Source: Streptomyces sp. NBC_01217
GTDB lineage: Bacteria; Actinomycetota; Actinomycetes; Streptomycetales; Streptomycetaceae
Direction: 5' to 3'
Assembly (NCBI RefSeq): GCF_035994185.1
Contig: NZ_CP108538.1
Location: forward strand, 7,133,501-7,197,500
Length of the DNA: 64,000 bases
Shown: positions 8,888 to 16,645 of the stretch, one piece after another
Layout: each line of letters begins with the position of its first letter
How positions within the stretch are numbered: position 1 is the first letter of the stretch
Position numbers and translations under genes: made by a program
The notes under the pieces: generated by a model
What the model was told of the DNA's origin: nothing
Database searches by the model: none
What the model saw: the letters and a program-made list of their open reading frames with translations, nothing else

Positions 8888-9357
8888 CGCGTCGCTCCGC
8901 GACTACATGTGGATCGGCGCTGTCGACGGCCTGCGGATCAACCAGACCGTCTACGACTTCGAAGCCGGCGGTGTCAGAACTCGTCGCGCCAACTGAGCAA
9001 GGCGTCGGCAGGGAGGCGTCGCCCGCGGTGTGGTGGCGGTGGATACGCTCGATGCCCACCTCCCTTGTCAGCGCGGTGACTCTGAGGTCAGACACGCGGC
9101 GATCCCTTGGCCAGGCGCAAGCGTCCGTTATCCAGATACCGCAAGTCGTCATCAGAGACTCGGAGGAAGGGTAAGGAGGCGGTCAGCCGTCGGCCCATCC
9201 GGCTTCCTCGGCCATCTTGGGTCGGCGCCCTTCCGGGCCAGACGCCTGGTCAAGCGCGAAGCCGAACTGGATGCCGCCCGAGAAGTAAATCGTCAGCTGA
9301 CCAAGGCACTCAACCAGCACGCGTGAATGGGCGGTTGGGATGGATCCTCCAGAGCAA
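8888..9357 (+). other. Non-coding or decayed stretch
   Basis: No gene with a ribosome site and family resemblance is visible. At 9248-9326 the plus strand encodes a charged helix, REAELDAAREVNRQLTKALN, which looks like the tail of some longer protein, possibly a recombinase, but nothing around it continues the frame. Confidence 0.35.
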
Positions 9358-9384
9358 AGGACCCCGGCGGTATGCCGGGGTCCT
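9358..9384. terminator. Bidirectional hairpin terminator
   Basis: Perfect 11 bp stem AGGACCCCGGC / GCCGGGGTCCT with a five-base loop, 26 bases beyond the stop of the SulP gene. There is no long T tail, as is common in high-GC actinomycetes. Confidence 0.75.
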
Positions 9385-9409
9385 GCTGTGCTGTGCGGGC
9401 CGGGACGGG

Positions 9410-10915
9410 TCAGTGGCTGCCGGTGAGCTCGCCGCTGAGCTTGCCGTGGAGGTCGGCGCTGGGGTCGTTCAGGCCGATGATTTCTACGGTTTTGCCGCGC
9501 TGGGTGTACTTGGTCTCGATGGCGTCGAGGGCGGCGACGGAGGAGGCGTCCCAGATGTGGGCGGCGGTGAGGTCGATGACGACCTTGTCCGGATCGGTGG
9601 CGTAGTTGAACTGGCCGACGAGGTCGTTGGAGGAGGCGAAGAACAGTTCGCCGGTCACGGAGTACACCACGCTGGTGCCGTCGGGGTCGGTGACGGCGGT
9701 GACGTGGGCGAGGTGGGCGACGCGCTTGGCGAAGATGACCATGGCGGTGAGGGAGCCGACGACGACGCCGATGGCAAGGTTGGAGGTGGCGACCACGACG
9801 ATCACGGTGATGACCATGACAGTGATCTCGCCGGCGGGCATCCGCCGAAGCGTCTTCGGAGCGATGGAGTGCCAGTCGAAGGTGCCGAAGGCGACCATGA
9901 CCATGACGGCGACCAGGGCGGCCATGGGGATGTCGGAGACGACCGGGCCGAAGACGACGCACAGCACCATCAGGAACGTGCCGGCAAGGAAGGTGGAGAG
10001 GCGGGTGCGGGCGCCGGACACCCTCACGTTGATCATCGTCTGGCCGATCATGGCGCAGCCGCCCATGCCGCCGAAGAAGCCGGTGACGATGTTGGCGATG
10101 CCCTGGCCGATGGACTCGCGGGTCTTGGAGGAGTGGGTGTCGGTGATGTCGTCGACCAGCTTGGCCGTCATCAGGGACTCCATCAGGCCGACCAGCGCCA
10201 TCGCGAGGGCGTAGGGGGCGATGGTGGTCAGGGTGTCCAGGGTGAACGGCACGTCCGGCAGGCCCGGCACCGGCAGTGAGGACGGCAGTTCACCCTTGTC
10301 GCCGACCGTGGGCACCGCGATCCCAGCGGCGATGGTGATGACGGTGAGGATGACGATGGAGACCAGCGGCGCAGGGATCACCTTGGTGACCTTCGGGAAG
10401 AACACCATCAGCGCCAAGCCGCCGATGATCAGGGGGTAGACCGCCCAGGGCACGTCGTGCATCTCGGGCACCTGCGCCATGAAGATCATGATGGCGAGGG
10501 CGTTGACGAACCCGGTCATCACCGAGCGAGGCACGAACCGCATGAGCTTGGCCACGCCGACCGCACCCAGGACCACCTGGAAGACACCGGCCAGGATGAC
10601 GGTGGCGATCAGGTAGCCGAGACCGTGGTCACGGTTCATAGGCGCGATCACTAGGGCGACCGCGCCGGTGGCCGCCGAGATCATCGCGCGGCGCCCGCCG
10701 ACGATGGAAATCGTGACGGCCATGGTGAACGAGGCGAACAGACCGATCGCCGGGTCGACACCGGCGATGATCGAAAACGAGATCGCCTCCGGGATCAGTG
10801 CGAGGGCGACGACCAGGCCGGCCAGGACCTCGGTGCGCCAGACCTTCGGGTTGTTCAGCCAGTCGGGGCGCAGGCCACGCAGCCGCGTGGCAGGAGTCAC
10901 TGCGGAAGAAGACAA
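9410..10915 (-). CDS. SulP family inorganic anion transporter with STAS domain
   Basis: The 501-residue protein begins with VLAGLVVALALIPEAISFSI, the typical first SulP helix, followed by about 10-12 hydrophobic segments to residue ~390. A C-terminal STAS domain covers about 395-495 and contains VVIDLTAAHIWDASSVAALD, the phosphorylatable-Ser helix region of anti-sigma-antagonist-like folds. SulP proteins carry sulfate, bicarbonate or other anions across the inner membrane; no carbonic anhydrase domain is fused. It is divergent from a MerR-type gene 400 bases away, whose operator could also control this promoter. A strong hairpin follows the stop. Confidence 0.9.
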   Translation of the reverse strand: MSSSAVTPATRLRGLRPDWLNNPKVWRTEVLAGLVVALALIPEAISFSIIAGVDPAIGLFASFTMAVTISIVGGRRAMISAATGAVALVIAPMNRDHGLGYLIATVILAGVFQVVLGAVGVAKLMRFVPRSVMTGFVNALAIMIFMAQVPEMHDVPWAVYPLIIGGLALMVFFPKVTKVIPAPLVSIVILTVITIAAGIAVPTVGDKGELPSSLPVPGLPDVPFTLDTLTTIAPYALAMALVGLMESLMTAKLVDDITDTHSSKTRESIGQGIANIVTGFFGGMGGCAMIGQTMINVRVSGARTRLSTFLAGTFLMVLCVVFGPVVSDIPMAALVAVMVMVAFGTFDWHSIAPKTLRRMPAGEITVMVITVIVVVATSNLAIGVVVGSLTAMVIFAKRVAHLAHVTAVTDPDGTSVVYSVTGELFFASSNDLVGQFNYATDPDKVVIDLTAAHIWDASSVAALDAIETKYTQRGKTVEIIGLNDPSADLHGKLSGELTGSH

Positions 10916-11236
10916 GGAGATGCGTACCTGTCGGTCTCAGGCACACCCCACTGGCGGGCCGGGGTGTGCGGGGAGGACACGCAGGGGCCGGACCGGCACC
11001 CCGCGGACGGCCCAAACGGGCCGGAAGTCGAAGGGGAACATGGAGCCGGGCCTGGCGCGGGCGCGCGGCCGTGCGGCTCACATCCGGGGGCGGAGGGTCA
11101 CGGCGGGCAGGCGGTGGCGGTCGGCGTCATCGGCTCGCGCACGCTCTCTCCTGCAAGAATGGGATCTTCGCCGAGGGTGCCATCGGCCCCCGAACGGTAG
11201 TGGACGGGGCAACCGGGCCGCCCTCACCGACACCAA

Positions 11237-11260
11237 CTCTACCCTAACGTTAGAGTAGAG
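11237..11260. promoter_or_regulatory. MerR-type operator palindrome
   Basis: The 24 bp sequence CTCTACCCTAAC / GTTAGAGTAGAG is an inverted repeat with a single mismatched pair. It lies 59 bases before the MerR-family start codon and between the divergent sulP and merR-like genes. MerR proteins bind such dyads in long-spacer promoters, so autoregulation and control of sulP are both possible (inference). Confidence 0.7.
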
Positions 11261-11318
11261 GTTGGCGAGGCCGTACGGGACGCGCCCCGCCACGACGGGA
11301 AAGGCCAGGACTAAGGGC

Positions 11319-11741
11319 GTGGACGACAAGCACATGCAGATCGGCGAAGTTGCCGCGCGGACGGAGCTGTCCCTGCGCACCATCCGCCACTACGAGGAGA
11401 CCGGCCTGGTCATCCCCTCTGCCCGCTCCCAGGGCGGATTCCGCCTCTACACCGAGACCGACGTCGCCCGCCTCATGGTCATTCGCCGCATGAAGCCCCT
11501 CGGCTTCACCCTGGACCAGATGCGCGACCTCCTGGACGCCACCGACCGCCTCGACGCTGGCACCGGTCTCGAGGCCGCTGAACGCGAGGCGCTCCTGGAG
11601 CGCGTGCACACCTACCAGCAGGCCGCGGCCGAACAGGTCCAGAAACTGCGCGTGCAGCTCGCCCGGGCCGAGGACTTCGAAGCCACTTTGCGGGCCCGCG
11701 TGGAGCAAGCCACCCCGGCCGCTGCGGCGGCACGGGACTGA
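11319..11741 (+). CDS. MerR-family transcriptional regulator
   Basis: MQIGEVAARTELSLRTIRHY and EETGLVIPSARSQGGFRLYT form the winged-helix DNA-binding head at the N-terminus. A MerR-type linker (VIRRMKPLGFTLDQMRDLLD) and a long dimerisation coiled coil rich in Glu and Arg follow. There is no Cys-rich metal-binding tail, so it is probably not a metal sensor. The frame is open from 11262, but GTG at 11319, with AAGGCCAGGA upstream, puts the protein at 140 residues. A near-perfect dyad lies directly upstream. Its divergent neighbour is the SulP transporter, the most likely target. Confidence 0.85.
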   Translation: MDDKHMQIGEVAARTELSLRTIRHYEETGLVIPSARSQGGFRLYTETDVARLMVIRRMKPLGFTLDQMRDLLDATDRLDAGTGLEAAEREALLERVHTYQQAAAEQVQKLRVQLARAEDFEATLRARVEQATPAAAAARD

Positions 11742-12007
11742 CATCACCCCACGCCTATGGGCGGTGCGAAGGCTTGAGTCCCTACCCCGCGGCAGGTTCG
11801 GTGTTTCCCGTTGACGACGTGCGGTGAGTTGGAAAGCCTGGTCGGCATGATGTTCCTTCTGCAACGGAGGTCCTGTCGGTGACCTGGACCTCGGTCGTGC
11901 TCACCGCCTGGGCCGTGACCTTCCTGGCGCTCAATGCTGCCAGTAGCGAAGTCCAGGGCTTCACACGGAGGTCGGTGCTCTCGAAACGGAGGGCTTCCGG
12001 CCGCGCG
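11742..12007 (+). other. Intergenic region, possible remnant small ORF
   Basis: At 11879 a GTG preceded by CGGAGG starts a hydrophobic peptide (TWTSVVLTAWAVTFLALNAA), but the frame then runs antisense through the universal stress gene. It may be the 5' remnant of a membrane-protein gene. No other feature is seen. Confidence 0.25.
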
Positions 12008-12442
12008 TCACGTTGTCTGCGGGCGTACGACCAGGACGGGGCAGGGCGCGTGGTGGACGCAGTGCTGAGCGGTGGAGCCCAGGAGCATCTCGGCGAACGC
12101 GCCGTGCCCGCGACTGCCGACGACGAGTAGGTCCGCCTCACGCGCTGCCGCGAGTAGCACCGGGGCAGGATGGCCCTCCTCGACCCTGGCGTCGACGGAG
12201 AGCTGCGGAGTCGGGCCCAGTACTGCGTTGATCGCGGAGTCGAGCGTCTCGCGAGCACCCGCCGCGAAGTCCACGTCCGAGTAGTCGGGCAGGTATCCGT
12301 AGGTTGGTGGCAATCGCCACGCGGTGACCACCCGCAGGACGGCCCCAGTGGTCTCGGCATGCCGCGCTGCCCACCGCAATGCCTCCTTGCTTACCTCGGA
12401 ACCGTCCACGCCGACAACGATCAACCGCTGGTCACCGGTCAT
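12008..12442 (-). CDS. Universal stress protein (UspA family)
   Basis: A single Usp domain of 144 residues: LIVVGVDGSEVSKEALRWAA at the N-terminus and LLVVGSRGHGAFAEMLLGST at about 105-125. The latter is the G-2x-G-9x-G(S/T) ATP-binding loop of the ATP-binding Usp class. The ATG at 12442 has GGAGG six bases upstream; the longer open frame to 12616 is not coding. In actinomycetes such proteins are induced in hypoxia and stationary phase. It stands alone, transcribed towards the merR-like gene. Confidence 0.9.
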   Translation of the reverse strand: MTGDQRLIVVGVDGSEVSKEALRWAARHAETTGAVLRVVTAWRLPPTYGYLPDYSDVDFAAGARETLDSAINAVLGPTPQLSVDARVEEGHPAPVLLAAAREADLLVVGSRGHGAFAEMLLGSTAQHCVHHAPCPVLVVRPQTT

Positions 12443-12688
12443 CCTCAACCTCCGAGATGTCCTGAGCGGACGCTTATGTCGTCGGCGACGGTAGTGCCAA
12501 GAGACTTTTGCCCTTCGAACCAGGACACGACCGGATCTGTCGCACATCGACAGCGAGCGGCAGACCAGCTCACGTAGGCATGGCCCCACCAGGTCGAGCG
12601 TGGTCGTCAGCACCACCGACGGCCAGCGGACCTCCGCCGAACGGGGCAGCGCCTGTGGGCCGCCCTGCGGGCACTGAACGGACGACCG

Positions 12689-12728
12689 GCGTCCCTCACG
12701 GGAGTGCTGGCGTCCCTCACGGGAGTGA
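12689..12728. repeat. Tandem 21-base repeat, two copies
   Basis: GGCGTCCCTCACGGGAGTG occurs twice head to tail with a 21-base period, each copy itself partly palindromic (CTCACGGGAG). It lies in the gap between the universal stress gene and the nitroreductase gene. The 360-base gap (12443-12803) holds no gene that I can see. Confidence 0.5.
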
Positions 12729-12803
12729 GAGACGGATGGTGATGGCCCCAGGGGCGAAGGATTTCATTCCAGGAGTCGCGCCGGACCCGTGGTGTTGCAG
12801 TGT

Positions 12804-13301
12804 TCAGAACGACCGGGGTCCGGCGTCGTCCAGTTGTACGAACGGGATGGCGCTGCCTGCGTCTCGGAATGCGGCCTCGCTGCCGTCGGCGGCAAGGTCG
12901 AAGAAGGCGCACAGTCGGCGGGCGGTCCGGGGGTGCCGCCGGCCGTAGCGTGCCATGATCTCGGCTCCGTCGTCCGGCGTGAGGAAGTAGGCGGTGACGG
13001 CGTGGTGCCGGTTGCCGAACTGGATGACCGTCTTCGGCTCTGCGCGCAGATTCAGGTACCAGTCCGATCGTGGCCCGAAGCCGGAGGCCACGGTCCAGCT
13101 GCCGCCGGCAGGATCGTGCGCCACGACTTCGAGAACCACGCGGCGGTCGAGCCCGGTGGCCCGGCCGGTGTGGTGCAGCAGGAGTAGTCGCTTGCCGAAC
13201 ACCGGTCCCAGCCCCATACGGAAGAGGTGGATCGGCAGCCGTGCGGCCCGGCGTCGCCATCCGGCCGGGAGTAGGGACGGCTTGGGGTCGGTTTGAGGCA
13301 T
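12804..13301 (-). CDS. Deazaflavin-dependent nitroreductase family protein (Ddn-like)
   Basis: The 165-residue product matches the F420H2-dependent Ddn/FDOR-B fold. It has an N-terminal amphipathic helix, the strand LLLHHTGRATGLDRRVVLEV, the core GGSWTVASGFGPRSDWYLNL with the conserved SDWYxNL motif that lines the F420 site, and a helix AEIMARYGRRHPRTARRLCA. Members reduce nitroaromatics or quinones using F420. The ATG at 13301 is preceded by GGGAAGGG. It is divergent from the phosphatase gene; a TTTGCA-type operator lies between them at 13387-13405. Confidence 0.85.
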   Translation of the reverse strand: MPQTDPKPSLLPAGWRRRAARLPIHLFRMGLGPVFGKRLLLLHHTGRATGLDRRVVLEVVAHDPAGGSWTVASGFGPRSDWYLNLRAEPKTVIQFGNRHHAVTAYFLTPDDGAEIMARYGRRHPRTARRLCAFFDLAADGSEAAFRDAGSAIPFVQLDDAGPRSF

Positions 13302-13386
13302 TTTCGCCCTTCCCGGGGGACTGAAATGTCTGCTCCTGGCCTCGATTGGGTAAAGGGTCGGGCCGAGAGGCGCTTCGTCAGGGAAA

Positions 13387-13405
13387 CCTTTGCATAGTCT
13401 AAAGG
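13387..13405. promoter_or_regulatory. TTTGCA operator, site A
   Basis: CCTTTGCATAGTCTAAAGG has five-base perfect arms (CCTTT/AAAGG) and a good left TTTGCATA half-site. It lies between the divergent nitroreductase and phosphatase-MarR genes. One of six related sites between 13.4 and 18.2 kb. Confidence 0.5.
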
Positions 13406-13462
13406 CGGGGGCGTCCGCCGCAAAGGCGGCTCTCGATCGATGCGACACCGATGGAGAACGTC

Positions 13463-14551
13463 ATGACCGTGAAGAGGCCGACGTCCAGTTCCGCTGTGCT
13501 GTTCTGGATGCCGGTGGCGGCGATGGTCGTGGTGGCCGCTGCCGATGTGCTCGCCGGCCCGGGAGTGGGTTTTCTGCCCTTGGTGTCCCTCGGGCCGGCG
13601 TTCGCCGGGTTGCTCGGCGGTTGGCGGCGTACGGCGCTGATCGGCGTGGTGGCTCTGGTGCTCTGCGTCGGACTCGGGCTGTACGACGGGTTGTTCGAGG
13701 AGCGCCGGGGGTTCACCGCGATGGCGTCGGTGGCGGGCGTCACCGGTGTCGGCATCGCGGCAGCGGTGATGCGCGGCCGCCGGGAGGTGGAGCTGGCCAA
13801 TGTGAGGTCGATCGCCGAAGTGGCTCAGCGGGTGTTGCTTCGGCCGGTGCCACGGACGGCGGGGCCGCTGCAGGCGGCTGTGTCCTACACCTCCGCCGTG
13901 GCGGAGGCACGCATCGGCGGTGACCTGTACGAGGTGGTCGCCTCGCCACACGGTGTGCGGGTGATCGTCGGGGACGTGCAGGGCAAGGGGCTGACCGCGG
14001 TGGAGACGGCGGCCGTGGTGCTGGGCGCGTTCCGGGAGGCGGCGCATGACGAGCCCGACCTGGTCGGACTCGGCGAGCGACTGGAGCGCAGCGTGGCGCG
14101 GGAGCTGGAGGGTGAGAAGTTCGTCACCGCCGTGCTTGCCGAGATCGCCTCGGACCGCGAGGTCGTCTTCCTCAACTACGGCCATCCGGCACCGATGGTC
14201 GTACGCCGGGACGGGACCTTGGACTTCCCGCAGCCGCCTTCTTACGCGCTTCCACTGGGCCTGGGCGCGCACGGGATCGAGGGACCCAAGCCCCACCGGG
14301 TGGCCTTCGCCCCTGGCGAGCAGCTGCTCCTGTACACGGACGGCGTCACCGAGGCCCGTGACGAGGGCGGCTCGTTCTACCCCCTTGGCGAGCGGGCGCA
14401 CCTACTCAAAGACCCCGACGCCCACGGCGCTTTGGAGGCCCTGCGCGCGGATCTGATGCGGCACACGGCCGGGCCGCTGCACGACGATGCCGCGATGCTG
14501 CTGCTCCGGTATCACGGGCATGGGGAAGGAAAATCTGTTCCCATCGAGTGA
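13463..14551 (+). CDS. Membrane-anchored SpoIIE-type PP2C phosphatase
   Basis: Three or four hydrophobic segments (about residues 10-105) anchor a cytosolic PP2C domain from about 140 to the end. Metal-binding and core motifs are present: ARIGGDLYEVVASPHGVRVI, VGDVQGKG, LNYGHPAP, LLLYTDGVTEAR and DDAAMLLLRY. Such RsbU/SpoIIE-like enzymes dephosphorylate anti-sigma-antagonist (STAS) proteins and so release sigma factors. There is no PAS or GAF sensor; the membrane part may be the sensor. ATG at 13463 (GGAG six bases upstream) is preferred to ATG 13451. The MarR gene follows after 34 bases, a likely operon. Confidence 0.85.
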   Translation: MTVKRPTSSSAVLFWMPVAAMVVVAAADVLAGPGVGFLPLVSLGPAFAGLLGGWRRTALIGVVALVLCVGLGLYDGLFEERRGFTAMASVAGVTGVGIAAAVMRGRREVELANVRSIAEVAQRVLLRPVPRTAGPLQAAVSYTSAVAEARIGGDLYEVVASPHGVRVIVGDVQGKGLTAVETAAVVLGAFREAAHDEPDLVGLGERLERSVARELEGEKFVTAVLAEIASDREVVFLNYGHPAPMVVRRDGTLDFPQPPSYALPLGLGAHGIEGPKPHRVAFAPGEQLLLYTDGVTEARDEGGSFYPLGERAHLLKDPDAHGALEALRADLMRHTAGPLHDDAAMLLLRYHGHGEGKSVPIE

Positions 14552-14585
14552 GTGGGCAGCGAGTTCGGCACGGTAGAAAGGACGT

Positions 14586-15122
14586 ATGCCGGAGCGCGAG
14601 ACCCCTGCTGGGGCCATGGATGATGTCGATGCTGTGACGAGGGCGGTGCTGACCGCGTCACGGCTGCTGGTGGCGGTCTCCGCCCGCTCCCTCGCCGAGG
14701 TCGAGGAGCGAGTGACCCTGCCGCAGTTCCGGATGCTGGTCGTGCTCTCCACCCGGGGCGCCACCAAACTGGTCGCGCTCGCCGATCTGCTCCAGGTGGC
14801 ACCCTCGACCGCCATGCGCATGGTCGACCGGCTCATCGCCGCAGGACTCGCCGACCGGCAGACCAACCCCGGCAACCGCCGCGAAACGCTGCTGCAGCTC
14901 ACGGCGGAGGGCCGGCGCACCGTCGAGGACGTCACCGCCCGGCGCCGCTCCGAGATCGCCGCCGTCGTCGCGCGGCTCCGTCCGACGCAGCGGCTGGCGC
15001 TCGTCGAGGCCCTCAACGCCTTCAACGAGGCGGGCGGAGAGCCCTTGGCCCCTGCTGCGGACGACCCGGAGCCGCACCCGCTCGGCTGGATCGTGGACGG
15101 CGCGATGGCGCACGACGCGTGA
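14586..15122 (+). CDS. MarR-family transcriptional regulator
   Basis: The 178-residue protein has the MarR winged helix: LPQFRMLVVLSTRGATKLVA, a recognition helix around LLQVAPSTAMRMVDRLIAAG, and the wing with DRQTNPGNRRETLLQLTAEG. N- and C-terminal helices form the dimer interface. The start ATG has GAAAGGA seven bases upstream. It is the second gene of the phosphatase operon. Several palindromes TTTGCAT-N-ATGCAAA lie before neighbouring genes and before the operon itself, so this regulator is the best candidate to bind them (inference). No Cys redox pair is obvious. Confidence 0.9.
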   Translation: MPERETPAGAMDDVDAVTRAVLTASRLLVAVSARSLAEVEERVTLPQFRMLVVLSTRGATKLVALADLLQVAPSTAMRMVDRLIAAGLADRQTNPGNRRETLLQLTAEGRRTVEDVTARRRSEIAAVVARLRPTQRLALVEALNAFNEAGGEPLAPAADDPEPHPLGWIVDGAMAHDA

Positions 15123-15181
15123 CCGCCTGCGGCTGAGAGTCCGGTTTCCGGTAGGTCGGCTCTTCTCCACGCCCGGAAGTT

Positions 15182-15196
15182 TTTGCATAAAGCAAG
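15182..15196. promoter_or_regulatory. TTTGCA operator, site B
   Basis: TTTGCATAAAGCAAG matches 13 of 15 positions of the perfect site E. It lies about 150 bases before the truncated membrane-protein gene at 15343, in the same relative position as site E has to the full-length paralogue at 16646. Confidence 0.55.
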
Positions 15197-15342
15197 GGAA
15201 TGGTGGACGTGGCCCTTCGCCGCCGAGTTCCGGCAACGGTGGCCACGCGAATGTGTCCGGTCGAAGGCAGGGCGGCCGGTCTGCCGCGGCGGCAGCACGG
15301 GCGGTCGCCGACGGGCTGAGAACGACGCAGGGATGTGCGCGC

Positions 15343-15588
15343 ATGCGCCGATGGCGCCGGCCTTCGTCCCACGCCGAGTCTCACCTCATGGCGCATCTGC
15401 GGTCCACGGTGTGGAGGCCCGCGGAGTTCGTCAGGCTGCCGCCCCGGTGGCTGGTCGGGGAAGGGCTCCTTGCGGGGCTCACGGTTCCGATCGTGCTGCG
15501 CGAGATGGGCACGGTACCTCTCGGTACGGACGACATGGGCGCCTGGAGGTACGTGCACACCAGCCGGGATAACCTTTGCAGTAGGTAA
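15343..15588 (+). CDS. Truncated paralogue of the membrane protein at 16646
   Basis: From ATG 15343 the product (81 residues) contains HLRSTVWRPAEFVRLPPRWL and a short hydrophobic stretch. This parallels HLRTTVWGPAEFVGLPPWGL of the 248-residue protein at 16646-17392. The match ends after about 60 residues, and the reading frame stops inside the next TTTGCA site, so the membrane and periplasmic parts are missing. The upstream DNA, including the operator, is also duplicated. It may be a non-functional leftover. Confidence 0.45.
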   Translation: MRRWRRPSSHAESHLMAHLRSTVWRPAEFVRLPPRWLVGEGLLAGLTVPIVLREMGTVPLGTDDMGAWRYVHTSRDNLCSR

Positions 15589-15589
15589 A
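15575..15589. promoter_or_regulatory. TTTGCA operator, site C (weak)
   Basis: TTTGCAGTAGGTAAA, followed at once by another TTTGCATA half-site at 15591. The two half-sites overlap the 3' end of the truncated gene and could serve the minus-strand zinc-ribbon gene's terminus or be a relic of the duplication. Confidence 0.35.
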
Positions 15590-15665
15590 GTTTGCATACC
15601 GCCATGCAGCGTGGGTCACTATGCGCTGGTTTCGGACCGGGGGCTGACGTGCGGCTCCGCCCTCG

Positions 15666-15896
15666 TCATGTTTCATGCGGACGCGCCGACGGAACGGGCC
15701 CCCGCCGAATGATACGGACCTCGTGGTTCTCGCAGGCGGGGCAGTGGGCAGACTGCCTACCGTCTAGGTGGTAGACGGGGGCGATCCGGTCGTGCTCGTC
15801 TACCGTTATGTCGATGTCGTACGTGCCGTTCCAGCCGTGCCCGCAGTCGAGACAGAGGAACGAGTAGTAGACGCAACGGGCGTGCTCTGCGTCCAC
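15666..15896 (-). CDS. Small zinc-ribbon-like protein
   Basis: The 76-residue product has CVYYSFLCLDCGHGWNGTYD and, 30 residues on, HCPACENHEVRIIRRG. The CxxC pairs suggest a zinc ribbon. The GTG start at 15896 has an excellent AAGGAGG seven bases upstream. A perfect TTTGCAC-A-GTGCAAA palindrome lies 50 bases upstream, in promoter position. The protein family is common in Streptomyces near universal stress and CBS genes, but its function is not known to me. Confidence 0.75.
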   Translation of the reverse strand: MDAEHARCVYYSFLCLDCGHGWNGTYDIDITVDEHDRIAPVYHLDGRQSAHCPACENHEVRIIRRGPVPSARPHET

Positions 15897-15945
15897 GACT
15901 GACCTCCTTGGGGTGGTCTGTCCATCGAGGTTCTGCGCTCCAGTT

Positions 15946-15960
15946 TTGCACAGTGCAAAG
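15946..15960. promoter_or_regulatory. TTTGCA operator, site D (perfect palindrome)
   Basis: TTTGCACAGTGCAAA, seven-base arms around one central base, 50 bases before the start codon of the minus-strand zinc-ribbon gene. Confidence 0.7.
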
Positions 15961-15985
15961 CCGATGGAAATGCCTCAAGAAGTGG

Positions 15986-16425
15986 TCAGGTGGCAGTGTG
16001 TACCGCGCGCAGCGCGCTCTGGCGGCTGAGTCACCCGACCGGGTTGCCGTGTGCCGACTCCAGCACGGGTACGCCGGTTCCCACTGCCGAGAGCCGGGAG
16101 TGCAGAGCCTGGGCGAGGGGCTGGTCGGCCGTGACGGGGGCCGGCGGCTCGGCGAGCTGCCCGACAACCGCCGGTGCGCCTTCCGGCTGTTCCGCAGCGC
16201 CTTCACCACCGCCTGGGCGACGACGCCGGCATAGTCTCCGGCCTCGTCGAGGACGGGGAGCGCGCTGCGGCCCGACAGGCTCAGCAGGTCGGCGGCGTCC
16301 GTCAGCGTCGTGAAAGCGTGCAAAGCTGAAGGCAGCGATTCCATGACTGCGCCGACGCGCTGTGGGCCTATCCGTGTCCCGGGGGCCGGGCCTTCGAGGT
16401 CGATGGCGCGGCGGCACAGGACTCC
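15986..16425 (-). pseudogene. CBS-pair gene, frameshifted and with internal stop; ClC-channel tail remnant
   Basis: The minus strand aligns along its length with the intact CBS gene at 18617-18979. AIDLEGPAPGTRIGPQRVGA, then MESLPSALHAFTTLTDAADL and SGRSALPVLDEAGDYAGVVA are in one frame. A one-base shift near 16195 moves GQLAEPPAPVTADQPLAQAL into another. A TGA then replaces the Trp codon of PVGWLS (16031-16033), before the tail LSRQSALRAVHTAT. The N-terminal stretch before the CBS pair resembles the linker after the last helix of ClC chloride channels, so both copies may descend from a channel's C-terminal CBS module (inference). Confidence 0.7.
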
Positions 16426-16483
16426 TGGCGCCCACGTGACACACCGGTGTCGCCACCCCGGTTCTTCTCTGTCACCGCATTAT

Positions 16484-16498
16484 TTTGCATAATGCAAA
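16484..16498. promoter_or_regulatory. TTTGCA operator, site E (perfect palindrome)
   Basis: TTTGCATAATGCAAA, a perfect 7-1-7 dyad. It lies 148-162 bases before the membrane-protein gene at 16646 and upstream of the minus-strand CBS pseudogene, so it could serve either direction. Confidence 0.7.
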
Positions 16499-16645
16499 GG
16501 AAGGGTGAGCGGGAGGCTTCACTGCCGGGGTCCGGCAACATCGGCCACGCAACCGTGTCCGGCCTGGGGCAGGGTGGATTCCCGCCCCGAACGGCAAGAT
16601 GCGAGGCCGCTGACGGACGAGAAACGACGCTAGGGGGTGGGACGC

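Noticed and set aside
11879..12130. 83-codon plus-strand ORF with a good CGGAGG site
   Set aside because: Only the first ~25 residues look like protein; the rest is antisense to the universal stress gene, so a complete gene is not supported.
12495..12520. Possible DosR/DevR-type box (GGGCAAAAGTC on the minus strand) before the universal stress gene
   Set aside because: It fits the consensus only with a base missing and several mismatches, and no DevR gene is in the window.
12689..12728. Short tandem repeat as a CRISPR seed
   Set aside because: Only two copies with no spacer between them and no cas genes.
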